DNA of 64,000 nucleotides from AC-32 sp963754265 (GTDB lineage Bacteria > Actinomycetota > Thermoleophilia > Gaiellales > Gaiellaceae), in assembly GCA_963754265.1 (NCBI GenBank), contig CAVWFB010000008.1, positions 1-64,000 of the forward strand. The letters are read 5' to 3'. The first letter of the stretch is position 1. Every line of letters starts with the position of its first letter. Shown piece by piece: positions 50,386 through 57,727 of the stretch. The notes under the pieces were generated by a model. The model had not been told where the DNA came from. It saw only the letters and a program-made list of their open reading frames with translations, and made no database searches. The position numbers and the translations under genes were made by a program.

Positions 50386-50943
50386 TCATTCCGCCCAGGG
50401 GAGGCGGTCCCAGTACGAGGGACGCTCCCGACGTGACGGCTCGAACCGCACGTACACCTGCTTGAAGTCGGACGTCTCCTCCTTCACGCTCGCCCCGTAA
50501 CGCCCCGCGAGCTCCGACACCGGATAGTGCAGTTGTTCGTTCTCCAACCGTGCACCGGCCATCAGGATCACGCACGGCCCGTCGCCGGCGCCCACGAAGA
50601 TGTGCTCGGTCCCGGCGGGACTGTGGAAGAAGTCCCACGGCCGAAGGAGCCGCTCCTCACCCTCGACGAGCAGCGTGCACTCCCCTGAAAGCACGAGGAA
50701 CGCCTCCTGCTGATTCTCGGAGTGGTAGAGGCCGTTCGGCTGGCCCGGCTCCAGGACGCGGAGCTTGATGCCGACCTGCGGGAACGAGAACTCCTGGCTC
50801 TCGAAACGGCAATCCGAACCGGGCGGCCGCTTCTCGGCGTTCTCCGCCGTCAACCACTGGGCGTCCCGCACGTTGACGACGAACCACCCGTCGCCGGCGG
50901 GCTCGAGGCCTGAGCCGGAGTCCTCGAGCCTCGCCTCGGGCAT
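50386..50943 (-). CDS. Cupin-domain protein
   Basis: 185 residues from ATG 50943 (MPEARLEDSGSGLEPAGDGW). The cupin core lies at about 55-130: GLYHSENQQEAFLVLSGECTLLVEGEE supplies the first motif (His and Glu) and RPWDFFHSPAGTEHIFVGAGD the second (His). The N-terminal part resembles sugar-isomerase-like or mannose-6-phosphate isomerase-type single-domain cupins. No partner gene is adjacent, and repeats C and D flank it alone. A specific role cannot be assigned. Confidence 0.85.
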   Translation of the reverse strand: MPEARLEDSGSGLEPAGDGWFVVNVRDAQWLTAENAEKRPPGSDCRFESQEFSFPQVGIKLRVLEPGQPNGLYHSENQQEAFLVLSGECTLLVEGEERLLRPWDFFHSPAGTEHIFVGAGDGPCVILMAGARLENEQLHYPVSELAGRYGASVKEETSDFKQVYVRFEPSRRERPSYWDRLPWAE

Positions 50944-51021
50944 GTCGCGAGCCTATCGGCTTTCGAACCTGCCCCTACGCTCTTGCCAGCTTCTCGCTCT
51001 GGCTGGAGTGGAGTGAATCTC

Positions 51022-51054
51022 GCCTGGGCCAGCGTGCGGGAATGTCACCCAAGT
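51022..51054 (+). repeat. Interspersed repeat, copy D
   Basis: Core GCCTGGGCCAGCGTGCGGGA followed by ATGTCACCCAAGT. The sequence around it, GCCAGC to GCTGGC at 51027-51060, can form a longer imperfect hairpin. It lies between the cupin gene start and the SRPBCC gene end. Confidence 0.7.
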
Positions 51055-51068
51055 GCTGGCGACGTGTA

Positions 51069-51614
51069 CTAGCTGAGGTTGGCCGCCAAGTCCTGATAGG
51101 GAGGGACGAGTTCTTCCCAGCGTGCCTCGACGTCGTCGGGTTCACGGCCGGCGAGGTACGCGGCGAGGTTTTCGGCGTGGATCTGCCAGCCGGCTCCGAA
51201 GAAGGCGATCTTGTCCAGGGGCATGCCCTTGACCTCGATGACCAGGGTGGTCTGGTCGCCGGCGGCGGTCAGCGTGATGTCCCAGGCCGCATCGAACGGC
51301 GGCACACCCTGCCCTCTGCGGTAGGAGTCATCGCTTTCCCTGGTCGTCACCAATAGCCGCTGTGGGGCGTCGCACGCCTCTACCCGGCCTGTGCGCTCTC
51401 CCGCGTCGGCGATGTGCACACGGAACTCGCCCCCCAGAGAAAGCTCGCCATCCACGTCGCCGAACCAGCGGGCGAGCCGGTCGGGATCGGTGATTGCCGA
51501 CCAGAGGTCGTCGATGTCGGTCTCGTAGCGGTCTTCGATTTGGACGATGCCTGCGCCGTCTGCTGATCGCAGGCTGCCAAGAATGCGGGTGCCCGGACTC
51601 GCGTTGCTCGTCAT
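51069..51614 (-). CDS. SRPBCC (AHSA1-like) domain protein
   Basis: 181 residues from ATG 51614 (MTSNASPGTRILGSLRSADG). The START-like hydrophobic-pocket fold is seen in YETDIDDLWSAITDPDRLARWFGDVDGE, then GGEFRVHIADAGERTGRVEACD and the C-terminal helix GWQIHAENLAAYLAGRE. Such proteins commonly pair with an ArsR-type repressor in the same operon, as here, where the ArsR stop and this ATG overlap (ATGA). The ligand is unknown. Confidence 0.88.
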   Translation of the reverse strand: MTSNASPGTRILGSLRSADGAGIVQIEDRYETDIDDLWSAITDPDRLARWFGDVDGELSLGGEFRVHIADAGERTGRVEACDAPQRLLVTTRESDDSYRRGQGVPPFDAAWDITLTAAGDQTTLVIEVKGMPLDKIAFFGAGWQIHAENLAAYLAGREPDDVEARWEELVPPYQDLAANLS

Positions 51615-51937
51615 GTCGCGCTCCTTCGTTCGTGTTTTCCTCGCGCCACCTCGGTATGCAGGGCGTCCAATCGCTGCTCCCACAGAGATCGGTAGCGGCC
51701 AAGCCACTGATCTACTTCTGCGAGCGGTGTGGGGCGAAGACTGTAGACCCGCCGCTGCGCCTCCTGGCGGGCCTCGACCAGCCCCGCTTCCCTCAACACT
51801 CGCAGGTGGCGGGAGACGCCCGGACGAGCGATCGGCAGCAACGCCGCCAGCTCACCCGCGGTCGCCGGGCCGCGGGCCAGCGTCTCCAGCAGCGTCCTTC
51901 GGCTCTCGTCGGCGACCGCCCGCAGAACAGCTTCCAT
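51611..51937 (-). CDS. ArsR-family transcriptional regulator
   Basis: Winged-helix repressor, 108 residues from ATG 51937. MEAVLRAVADESRRTLLETLARGPATAGELAALLPIARPGVSRHLRVLREAGLVEARQ (quoted here in pieces: AVADESRRTLLETL, GELAALLPIARPGVSRHLRV, LREAGLVEARQ) is a complete HTH_ArsR domain. It lacks the metal-binding CxC motif, as do the ArsR proteins that partner SRPBCC genes. A palindrome in the short upstream region is a likely autoregulatory operator. Confidence 0.9.
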   Translation of the reverse strand: MEAVLRAVADESRRTLLETLARGPATAGELAALLPIARPGVSRHLRVLREAGLVEARQEAQRRVYSLRPTPLAEVDQWLGRYRSLWEQRLDALHTEVARGKHERRSAT

Positions 51938-51944
51938 GCCACAA

Positions 51945-51984
51945 ACGTACCAAGGCGGTTACGTAACTGTCAAGGTACATACGT
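51945..51984 (-). promoter_or_regulatory. Operator candidate upstream of the ArsR gene
   Basis: A perfect 10-bp palindrome GTTACGTAAC at 51958-51967 is flanked by ACGTACC at 51945-51951 and GGTAC at 51974-51978 in inverted orientation. It lies 8-47 bp before the ArsR start, where an autorepressor would block transcription. Confidence 0.5.
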
Positions 51985-51993
51985 CGGGTGCTC

Positions 51994-52020
51994 GCCTGGG
52001 CGAGCGTGCTGTCACTCGCA
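51994..52020 (+). repeat. Interspersed repeat, copy E, internally deleted
   Basis: Core GCCTGGGCGAGCGTGCTGTC followed by ACTCGCA. It matches copies B and D but lacks about 5 bases of the GGGAAT segment. It lies between the ArsR gene start and the DUF899-like gene end. Confidence 0.55.
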
Positions 52021-52082
52021 GACTGTTCTGGCCTATTGACCCTTCCTACTTGTCGCAGGCCCCCGCCCCTCCTGGACCGTGC

Positions 52083-52386
52083 TTAGTACTCGTCGCGGGC
52101 GGATCCACACCTGGAACGCGTCGCCTTCGTCCCGCCCCTTCGGCGTCCGGTCGAGGATCCCGTAGTAGCCCATCAGGAACTCGACCCCCCGAGCCCCGCT
52201 CGAATAGCTGTGGTAGACGGCCCCGTCGTCCAGGACGAAGGAGCTGAAGCCTTGGCTCTGGGTCAGGTACCCGACTAGGTCGGTGCCGCTGTCGCTGGCA
52301 TTGCGGTCTGCGATCGGCGGCAGTACGAGACGTGTGAGCTGATCGCACTGACCTGCGGCGAAGTCGAGGAGTTGCCGGAGCATCAC
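52083..52386 (-). CDS. DUF899-like (thioredoxin-fold) protein, N-terminally short, one apparent frameshift
   Basis: The C-terminal half reads FSSFVLDDGAVYHSYSSGARGVEFLMGYYGILDRTPKGRDE, in two parts matching the conserved end of DUF899 proteins. An extra base at 52097-52099 (GGG on plus) turns the natural end WIRRDEY-stop into a run-on; with it removed the gene stops at 52083. The first 50 residues (LRQLLDFAAGQCDQLTRLVL) do not look like DUF899, and the catalytic N-terminal half is missing. The frame stays open upstream to about 52476, reaching repeat copy F. It may be a remnant or a short variant. Confidence 0.5.
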
Positions 52387-52472
52387 GACCCACCCGCGCC
52401 GGTCGAGTCTTGGATGGTCGGTGCGGTCGAGGGCGCAATTGCGACCCGGACACTCGGAGGAGACGGGTTCTG

Positions 52473-52492
52473 ACGTGGGCGAGCGTGCTAGC
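52473..52492 (+). repeat. Interspersed repeat, copy F, 5' half only
   Basis: ACGTGGGCGAGCGTGCTAGC matches the left half of copies D and E and then diverges. It overlaps the stop codon of the 48-residue gene on the minus strand and lies at the upstream limit of the DUF899-like frame. Confidence 0.45.
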
Positions 52493-52634
52493 GCCTGAAC
52501 AGCTCTCGGAGTCGCTCGCGCAGGGAGGGTGGACGCGCACGCTTCGCTGCAGCTTCGCGTTTCTCCTCCTGCCTGACCCAGGCTCGATGCCGGGAGCTTC
52601 TCGTCCCGTACTTCGGCTTCCAGTAGATCGGCAC
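52488..52634 (-). CDS. Small basic protein (48 residues), possible
   Basis: GTG 52634 gives MPIYWKPKYGTRSSRHRAWV, then RQEEKREAAAKRARPPSLRE and RLRELFRR. It is strongly basic and helical with no signal peptide. It starts 2 bp after the MFS gene stop on the same strand, so it would be cotranscribed. The amino-acid composition is plausible for a real protein, but there is no family evidence. Confidence 0.45.
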   Translation of the reverse strand: MPIYWKPKYGTRSSRHRAWVRQEEKREAAAKRARPPSLRERLRELFRR

Positions 52635-52636
52635 CG

Positions 52637-53869
52637 CTAGTCGATCTCCCGGATCTGACGGGAGAGGAGGCCAGCGCCGACGAGGCACATCGAGATCACC
52701 GCGCCGCCGGCGATGATCGGGCCGGGCGCGAAGTAGTTCGAGACCGCGCCTGCGGCGAGCAGGCCGAACGGCGTCAGGCCGAAGGCCCCGAACCAGTCGA
52801 GGCTGACCACGCGGGAAAGCATGTGCTGCGGCACGAGCTCCATCAGCATCGTCTCCCAGACGGCGACGCCGTAGCCGATGCAGATGCCGCGGAGGAACGA
52901 CACCACCAGGGCGACGGAGTACCACGGCGAGAGCGCGAATGCGACGACGAGCAGGCTGTTCGCCATCCAGATCAGGTACGAGATCAGCCCGCGCCGCCGC
53001 CTCGGGTTCATCTGGGCGAAGGTGATCGCGCCGATGATCATCCCGGCGCCGAGCATCGAGAAGATGACGCCGTAGGCGCCCACGCTCAGGTGGAAGTGGT
53101 TGCGGACGAGCTTCGGCGTCAGGACCTGGATCGGCGCCCACTGGAACATGAGCACGAACGCAAACAGCGTGATGGTGACCCAAAGCCACGGGACCCCCGT
53201 CACGTAGCGGATCCCTGCCCAGATCTCGCGCAGGGTGCCGACCGACTCGGCGCGCTCGGCCGTGCGCGGCCTGGTGGCGAAGACGAACCCGAACGAGATC
53301 AGGTACGAGAAGGCGTTGAAGCCGAAGACGACGGTCGAGCCCGCGAAGCCGTACATCAGGCCCGCGAACGTCGGCCCGATCAGCAGGCTGGCCTGCCGTG
53401 CCATGCCGATCAGCGCGTTGGCCGACCCGAGGCCCGGCTGCTCGACGACGAGCGGGACGAGCCCGCCCAGCGCCGGGGTGAAGAAGCCGGTGGCGAGGCC
53501 TTCGGCGAAGGCGAGCCCGGCGAGGATGCCCAGGCTGAGGTGGCCGCTCGCATCGACGACCGCGAGCGCTCCGATCACCCCGAACCGGGCCGCGTCGGAG
53601 ACGAGCATCAGCGTGCGCCGGTCGTAGCGGTCGGCGAGCGCTCCACCGAGCAGCACTGTCGAGAGCAGACCCAGGCCCTGCAGGGTGAGCACGATCGCGA
53701 GCGAGCGGGCCGATCCGGTGAGCGTGAAGGTCCGCCAGCCGAGCGCGACGATGAACGCGGTGTCGCCGAGGAGCGAGATCGCCTGGCCGGTCCAGAGCAG
53801 CCGGAAATCCCGGCTCTTGAACGCCTGCAGGAACCGGGCGCGGGACGATCCGGTGGCGATTGCCTCCAT
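52637..53869 (-). CDS. Major facilitator superfamily transporter, EntS/MFS_3 type
   Basis: Inner-membrane exporter with twelve predicted helices, 410 residues. ATG 53869 gives MEAIATGSSRARFLQAFKSRDFRLLWTGQAISLLGDTAF, typical of the enterobactin-exporter-like group. The loop 2-3 motif is GGALADRYDRRTLM. Helix 4 to 5 has GLATGFFTPALGGLVPLVV. Substrate unknown. Its ATG and the ATG of the rightward frame share a CCATGG, and the divergent amidase probably starts slightly further on. Confidence 0.9.
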   Translation of the reverse strand: MEAIATGSSRARFLQAFKSRDFRLLWTGQAISLLGDTAFIVALGWRTFTLTGSARSLAIVLTLQGLGLLSTVLLGGALADRYDRRTLMLVSDAARFGVIGALAVVDASGHLSLGILAGLAFAEGLATGFFTPALGGLVPLVVEQPGLGSANALIGMARQASLLIGPTFAGLMYGFAGSTVVFGFNAFSYLISFGFVFATRPRTAERAESVGTLREIWAGIRYVTGVPWLWVTITLFAFVLMFQWAPIQVLTPKLVRNHFHLSVGAYGVIFSMLGAGMIIGAITFAQMNPRRRRGLISYLIWMANSLLVVAFALSPWYSVALVVSFLRGICIGYGVAVWETMLMELVPQHMLSRVVSLDWFGAFGLTPFGLLAAGAVSNYFAPGPIIAGGAVISMCLVGAGLLSRQIREID

Positions 53870-53891
53870 GGCAGAAAGCTATCCTGCTCCC

Positions 53892-54728
53892 GTGTCCGAC
53901 CTCCTTCGCGTCGCCTGCGTGCAAATGACGAGCGGACCCGACAAGGCGGCGAACCTCGAGAGCGCCGAGCGGCTGGTGGCGAGCGCGGCCGCCACCGGAG
54001 CGGACGTGGTCGCGCTCCCTGAGAAGTGGAACGCGATCGGGAGCAACGAGGTGCTGCACGCGGCCGCCGAGTCGCTGGAAGGCGGCGAATCCGTCGCTGC
54101 GATGGCCGACTGGGCCAGAGGTCACGGGATCACGCTGGTGGGCGGGTCGATCTCCGAGCGGCGCGACGGGCGCGAGAAGCTCTCGAACACGAGCCTCGTC
54201 TTCGGGCCCGACGGGGAGTTGCTCGGCGTCTACCGCAAGATCCACCTCTTCGACGTCGAGGTCGGCGGTCACGTCTACCGCGAGTCGGAGGCGGAGGAAC
54301 CGGGCGAAGAGCCCGTGGTCGTGCGCGGCGAAGGCTGGCCGATCGGGCTGACCGTCTGCTACGACGTCCGCTTCCCGGAGCTCTATCGAATCCTCGCGCT
54401 GGAAGGCGCGGAGCTCGTGACGGTGCCGGCGCATTTCACGACGCCGACGGGCAAGGACCACTGGCACGTGCTCCTGCGGGCGCGCGCGATCGAGAACCAG
54501 TACTACGTGGCCGCGCCGGCGCAGGTCGGCGAGACGCTGCCGGGGAAGCCCGCGTACGGCCGCTCGCTGATCGTAGACCCCTGGGGAATCGTGCTCGCAC
54601 AGGCGCCCGACGAGGAGACGGTCATCTCCGCAGAGCTCGATCGGGCGCGGCTGCGCTCGGTGCGCGAGAAGCTCCCCTCGCTCGCGAACCGCCAGGCCGA
54701 CGCCTACCGGTGGCCGGCCCGCCTCTAG
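53892..54728 (+). CDS. Carbon-nitrogen hydrolase, Nit2/omega-amidase-like
   Basis: Nitrilase-superfamily amidase, 278 residues from GTG 53892 (MSDLLRVACVQMTSGPDKAAN). The catalytic triad is complete: Glu near 44 in VALPEKW, Lys near 116 in YRKIHLFD, and Cys near 156 in LTVCYDVRFPELYR. The YRKIHLFDV context is typical of Nit1/Nit2 enzymes that hydrolyse deaminated glutathione or alpha-ketoglutaramate. An in-frame ATG at 53868 would add eight residues. It is followed by a phosphotransferase gene overlapping by 19 bp. Confidence 0.92.
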   Translation: MSDLLRVACVQMTSGPDKAANLESAERLVASAAATGADVVALPEKWNAIGSNEVLHAAAESLEGGESVAAMADWARGHGITLVGGSISERRDGREKLSNTSLVFGPDGELLGVYRKIHLFDVEVGGHVYRESEAEEPGEEPVVVRGEGWPIGLTVCYDVRFPELYRILALEGAELVTVPAHFTTPTGKDHWHVLLRARAIENQYYVAAPAQVGETLPGKPAYGRSLIVDPWGIVLAQAPDEETVISAELDRARLRSVREKLPSLANRQADAYRWPARL

Positions 54729-55525
54729 AGATCTCGCACTGGCGCGCGACCGTCCACGACCTCGTCGCCGAATGCGCCGAGGAGTGGGGGTTCCGAATCG
54801 GTGAGCCGTACGTGCCCGGAGCGGCGGGGCACGTTCTGCGGGCCGAGCTGGCGGACGGGACGCCCGCTGTGCTCAAGCTCAACTGGCCGCACCGCGAAGC
54901 CGAGCAGGAGGCGGACGCGCTCGAGCGCTGGGACGGCGACGGCGCCGTCCGGCTATACGCCCGCGACGACGAGCGGCACGCGCTCCTGCTCGAGCGCTGC
55001 GAGCCGGGGTCGTTCCTGGCCGCATCCGACGACGACACGCTCGGCGTTCTCGTCGAGCTGCTCCCGCGGCTCTGGAAGAGCGGCGAGGGCTTCCGGCCGC
55101 TCGCCGAGGAGGCGGAGTTCTGGCGCGACCACGAGTTTCCGCAGGTGCGCGACACGCGGCTGCGCGACGCGGCGACGCGCTACCTCGAGGAGCTCGTCCC
55201 CACCGAGGGCCAGCAGGTGCTCGTGCACCAGGACCTCCACGGCGAGAACGTGCTCGCCGCGCAACGCGAGCGCTGGCTCGCGATCGACCCGAAGCCTCTC
55301 TCCGCCGAGCGCGAGTTCTCGGTCGCGCCGATCGTACGCTCGACCGAGCTCGGTGAAGGCAAGCGAAAAGCCTTGCGCCGCCTCGACCGGCTGACGGCCG
55401 AGCTCGGCCTCGACCGCGAACGCGCTCTCGGCTGGACGATCGTGCAGACGGTGGCGTGGAGCGGCGGCAGCGACTACATCGAGGAGCACATGGAGATCGC
55501 CCACTGGTTGCTGGAGGCCGCGTGA
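54710..55525 (+). CDS. Aminoglycoside/hydroxyurea phosphotransferase-like kinase
   Basis: Small-molecule kinase of the APH fold, 271 residues from GTG 54710 (MAGPPLEISHWRATVHDLVA). The N-lobe has PAVLKLNWPHREAEQEADAL with the ATP-binding Lys. The C-lobe has VLVHQDLHGENVLAA as the catalytic loop (Asp, Asn) and WLAIDPKPLSAERE with the metal-binding Asp. The LERCEPGSFL block is typical of streptomycin 6-kinase-like proteins. True substrate unknown. Its stop overlaps the HAD start (GTGA). Confidence 0.88.
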   Translation: MAGPPLEISHWRATVHDLVAECAEEWGFRIGEPYVPGAAGHVLRAELADGTPAVLKLNWPHREAEQEADALERWDGDGAVRLYARDDERHALLLERCEPGSFLAASDDDTLGVLVELLPRLWKSGEGFRPLAEEAEFWRDHEFPQVRDTRLRDAATRYLEELVPTEGQQVLVHQDLHGENVLAAQRERWLAIDPKPLSAEREFSVAPIVRSTELGEGKRKALRRLDRLTAELGLDRERALGWTIVQTVAWSGGSDYIEEHMEIAHWLLEAA

Positions 55526-56211
55526 CCGACCTGCGCGCGGTCCTCTTCGACGTCGACTTCACGATCGCCCGGCCGGGCCCGGAGCTCGGACCGGAGGGCT
55601 ACCGGCGGCTGGGCGCGCGCTTCGGGCTCGAGCTCGACCCGTCGCGCTATGGCGATGCCCGTGAGAAGGCGGTCGAGGGCATCAGGCGCCATCCGGAGCT
55701 CGAGCACGACGAGGAGATCTGGGTCGCCTTCACCGAGCGGATCATCCGTGGCATGGGCGGCGACGCCGACTCGGCGTACGAGTGCGCGGTCGAGATGACG
55801 AGGGCCTGGGAACACGCCGAGCACTTCGAGCTCTTCGACGATGCCCTCCCGGTGCTGGGCGAGCTACGCGCCCAGGGGCTGAAGCTCGGGCTCGTCTCGA
55901 ACACCGGCCGCAACCTGGACGAGTTCGTGTCGCACCACCGGCTCGAGGTGGACGCGGCGCTCGGCTCGGGAGCCTTCGGGCGCACGAAGCCGCATCCGAC
56001 GATCTTCCGCGCGGTCCTCGAGCGCCTCGAGGTCGAGCCCTCCGGCGCCGCGATGGTGGGCGACTCGCCGGAGGACGACGTCGAGGGAGCCCGTGCGGCG
56101 GGCATCGAGCGCGCCTTCCTGCTCGATCGGGAGGATCGCTACCCGGAGCTCGATGACCGCCTGCCCGACCTGTTCGCGCTCCCGGCGGCGCTCGGGCTTC
56201 GCCCCAGCTGA
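55522..56211 (+). CDS. HAD-superfamily hydrolase
   Basis: Phosphatase-like protein, 229 residues from GTG 55522. Motif I is LFDVDFTIARPG, in which the second Asp of the usual DxD is retained (FDVDFT). Motif II is LVSNTGRNLDEF, motif III the Lys of FGRTKPHPTIF and motif IV AMVGDSPEDDVEGARAAG. A helical cap lies at about residues 20-90. It is third in an operon with the amidase and the kinase-like gene. The 3' end overlaps the convergent CoA-transferase gene by 73 bp. Confidence 0.9.
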   Translation: MTDLRAVLFDVDFTIARPGPELGPEGYRRLGARFGLELDPSRYGDAREKAVEGIRRHPELEHDEEIWVAFTERIIRGMGGDADSAYECAVEMTRAWEHAEHFELFDDALPVLGELRAQGLKLGLVSNTGRNLDEFVSHHRLEVDAALGSGAFGRTKPHPTIFRAVLERLEVEPSGAAMVGDSPEDDVEGARAAGIERAFLLDREDRYPELDDRLPDLFALPAALGLRPS

Positions 56212-57086
56212 GCGGCGGCTTCGTCCAGGGTCGCGACCGGCCCCACGCCCACGTCCTCGCCCTCGACGAGCTCGAGCCAGCTCGCAAGCGGCTTCGCCCC
56301 GAAGGCCTCGGCCAGCTCGGCCGCCAGCGGCTCCTGGTCGGCATCCCACTGGCGCGCGGTCAGGTCGGGGCGGCCCAGCAAGTCGCACAGCCGCGAGAAG
56401 AACCTTGGCTCGAGCGCCGCGACGGTCAGGTACCGGGCGTCGGCGGTGGCGTAGATGCGGTAGCAGGCAAGCCCGCCCGTGACCAGGCGCGGCACGGGCT
56501 CGCCCCCGACCCGATAGGACACGAGCTTGTGGGCGCCGTCGGTCAGCGAGATCGTCACATGCCGGCCGCGGCCGGTTCGCTCCCGTTCCAGGAGCGCGGC
56601 GAGGATCCGAGTGACCGCGGTCAGCCCTCCACCGGCGAGGTCGGCAATCGGCACGGGCGGCATCGCGGGAGCCGTGTCGGCGAGCAGGCCCGCGTAGCCC
56701 TGGTAGTTGAGGTCGTGGCCGGCACGGAGCTCGTCGGGGCCGAAGCCCGTGAACGAGCAGTAGACGACGGTCTCCGGCAGGTCGGCCGCCCCGACGCCGA
56801 GCCGCTCCGCCACTCCGGGCCGGAAGCTCTCGAGCACGACGTCTGCCCGCGCGCACAGCTCGCGGCCCGTCTCTGGATCGGCCTTCAGGTCGCAGGTCAC
56901 GGACTCCTTGCCGGCGTTCAGCGCCTCGTGCCAGGCCGGCGCGAGCTCTCGCAGAGGATCCCCTCCGGGCGCCTCAAGCCGCACGACGCGGGCGCCGAGC
57001 CCGAGCAGCTCGCGGCTCGCGAAGGGGCCGGGAAGGTACCGCGTCAGGTCGACTACGAGCAGGCCCGCGAGGGGTTCCACCGCCAA
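56139..57086 (-). CDS. CaiB/BaiF-type CoA transferase (alpha-methylacyl-CoA racemase-like)
   Basis: Family III CoA transferase or racemase, about 315 residues from TTG 57086 or GTG 57080. The start PLAGLLVVDLTRYLPGPFASRELLGLGARVVRLEAP and GKESVTCDLKADPETGREL are the CoA-binding blocks; ADVVLESFRPGVAERLG carries the catalytic-region Glu and GFGPDELRAGHDLNYQGYAGL follows. The C-terminus is shorter than the 360-400 residues common in the family and ends in a Ser-rich stretch overlapping the HAD gene, so the true end may be affected by a sequence error. TetR is divergent. Confidence 0.88.
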   Translation of the reverse strand: MAVEPLAGLLVVDLTRYLPGPFASRELLGLGARVVRLEAPGGDPLRELAPAWHEALNAGKESVTCDLKADPETGRELCARADVVLESFRPGVAERLGVGAADLPETVVYCSFTGFGPDELRAGHDLNYQGYAGLLADTAPAMPPVPIADLAGGGLTAVTRILAALLERERTGRGRHVTISLTDGAHKLVSYRVGGEPVPRLVTGGLACYRIYATADARYLTVAALEPRFFSRLCDLLGRPDLTARQWDADQEPLAAELAEAFGAKPLASWLELVEGEDVGVGPVATLDEAAAQLGRSPSAAGSANRSGRRSSSSG

Positions 57087-57109
57087 CGAAACTACTACAC
57101 TCAGCCGCG

Positions 57110-57727
57110 TTGGCCGATCGGTCGAATGCGCCGGAAGACAAGCGCCGATTGCTCCTCGACGCAGCGGTGCGGGTCTTCGCGCGCAAGGGCTACCACGCGA
57201 GCCGCGTGGGCGACATCGCAGAGGAGGCAGGCGTCGCCTACGGGTTGCTCTACCACTACTTCGAGTCGAAGGAGGACGTTCTCCGGAGCGTCTTTCGTGA
57301 GACCTGGCGGGCGCTGATCGAGACGATCGAGAGCGTCGAGGAGGCAGGCGACCCACCCCGGGAGCAGCTGCGCAAGGTCGCCGAGATCCTGCTGCGCTCC
57401 TGGCGCCGCGATCCGGATCTCGTGCGGGTGCTCGTCCTCGAGGTGACGCGCAGCCAGCACCTCCCCGGCGAGATGGACGAAATCGTTGCCTCCTTCGCAG
57501 CGATCCAGGAGATCGTCGAGCGCGGCCAGGCCGACGGGACGATTCGCGCCGACCTGGACGCGCGGCTGGCGAGCTACGTGTTCTACGGCGCGGTCGAGGA
57601 GCTCCTGACGGGCTGGGTGCTCGGACGGCTGCCGGACTCCGAAGACGACGTCGCCCGCGCCGAGCGCACGCTCGTCGAGATCGTCAGCGGCGGGCTCTCC
57701 TCCGACCTCGCACCGGCCAGAGCCTAG
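57110..57727 (+). CDS. TetR-family transcriptional regulator
   Basis: 205 residues from TTG 57110 (MADRSNAPEDKRRLLLDAAVRVFARKGY). The helix-turn-helix spans GYHASRVGDIAEEAGVAYGLLYHYFESKEDVL in parts (about residues 30-60). The ligand domain follows, with VTRSQHLPGEMDEIVASFAA resembling fatty-acyl-CoA-responsive FadR/FasR-like regulators. It lies between a CoA transferase (divergent) and an MFS gene one base downstream, so it likely controls both. Confidence 0.9.
   Translation: MADRSNAPEDKRRLLLDAAVRVFARKGYHASRVGDIAEEAGVAYGLLYHYFESKEDVLRSVFRETWRALIETIESVEEAGDPPREQLRKVAEILLRSWRRDPDLVRVLVLEVTRSQHLPGEMDEIVASFAAIQEIVERGQADGTIRADLDARLASYVFYGAVEELLTGWVLGRLPDSEDDVARAERTLVEIVSGGLSSDLAPARA

Noticed and set aside
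50360..50395. Inverted repeat between repeat copy C and GGTGTCATTCCGC just after it
   Set aside because: The second arm is the coding end of the cupin gene (LPWAE-stop), so the match is probably chance.
52488..54467. 659-codon open frame on the minus strand across the MFS and amidase genes
   Set aside because: It is a GC-driven shadow: composition is Arg/Pro/Gly-rich and both strands carry clear family-matching proteins in other frames. Only its last 48 codons, beyond the MFS gene, are kept as a possible small gene.
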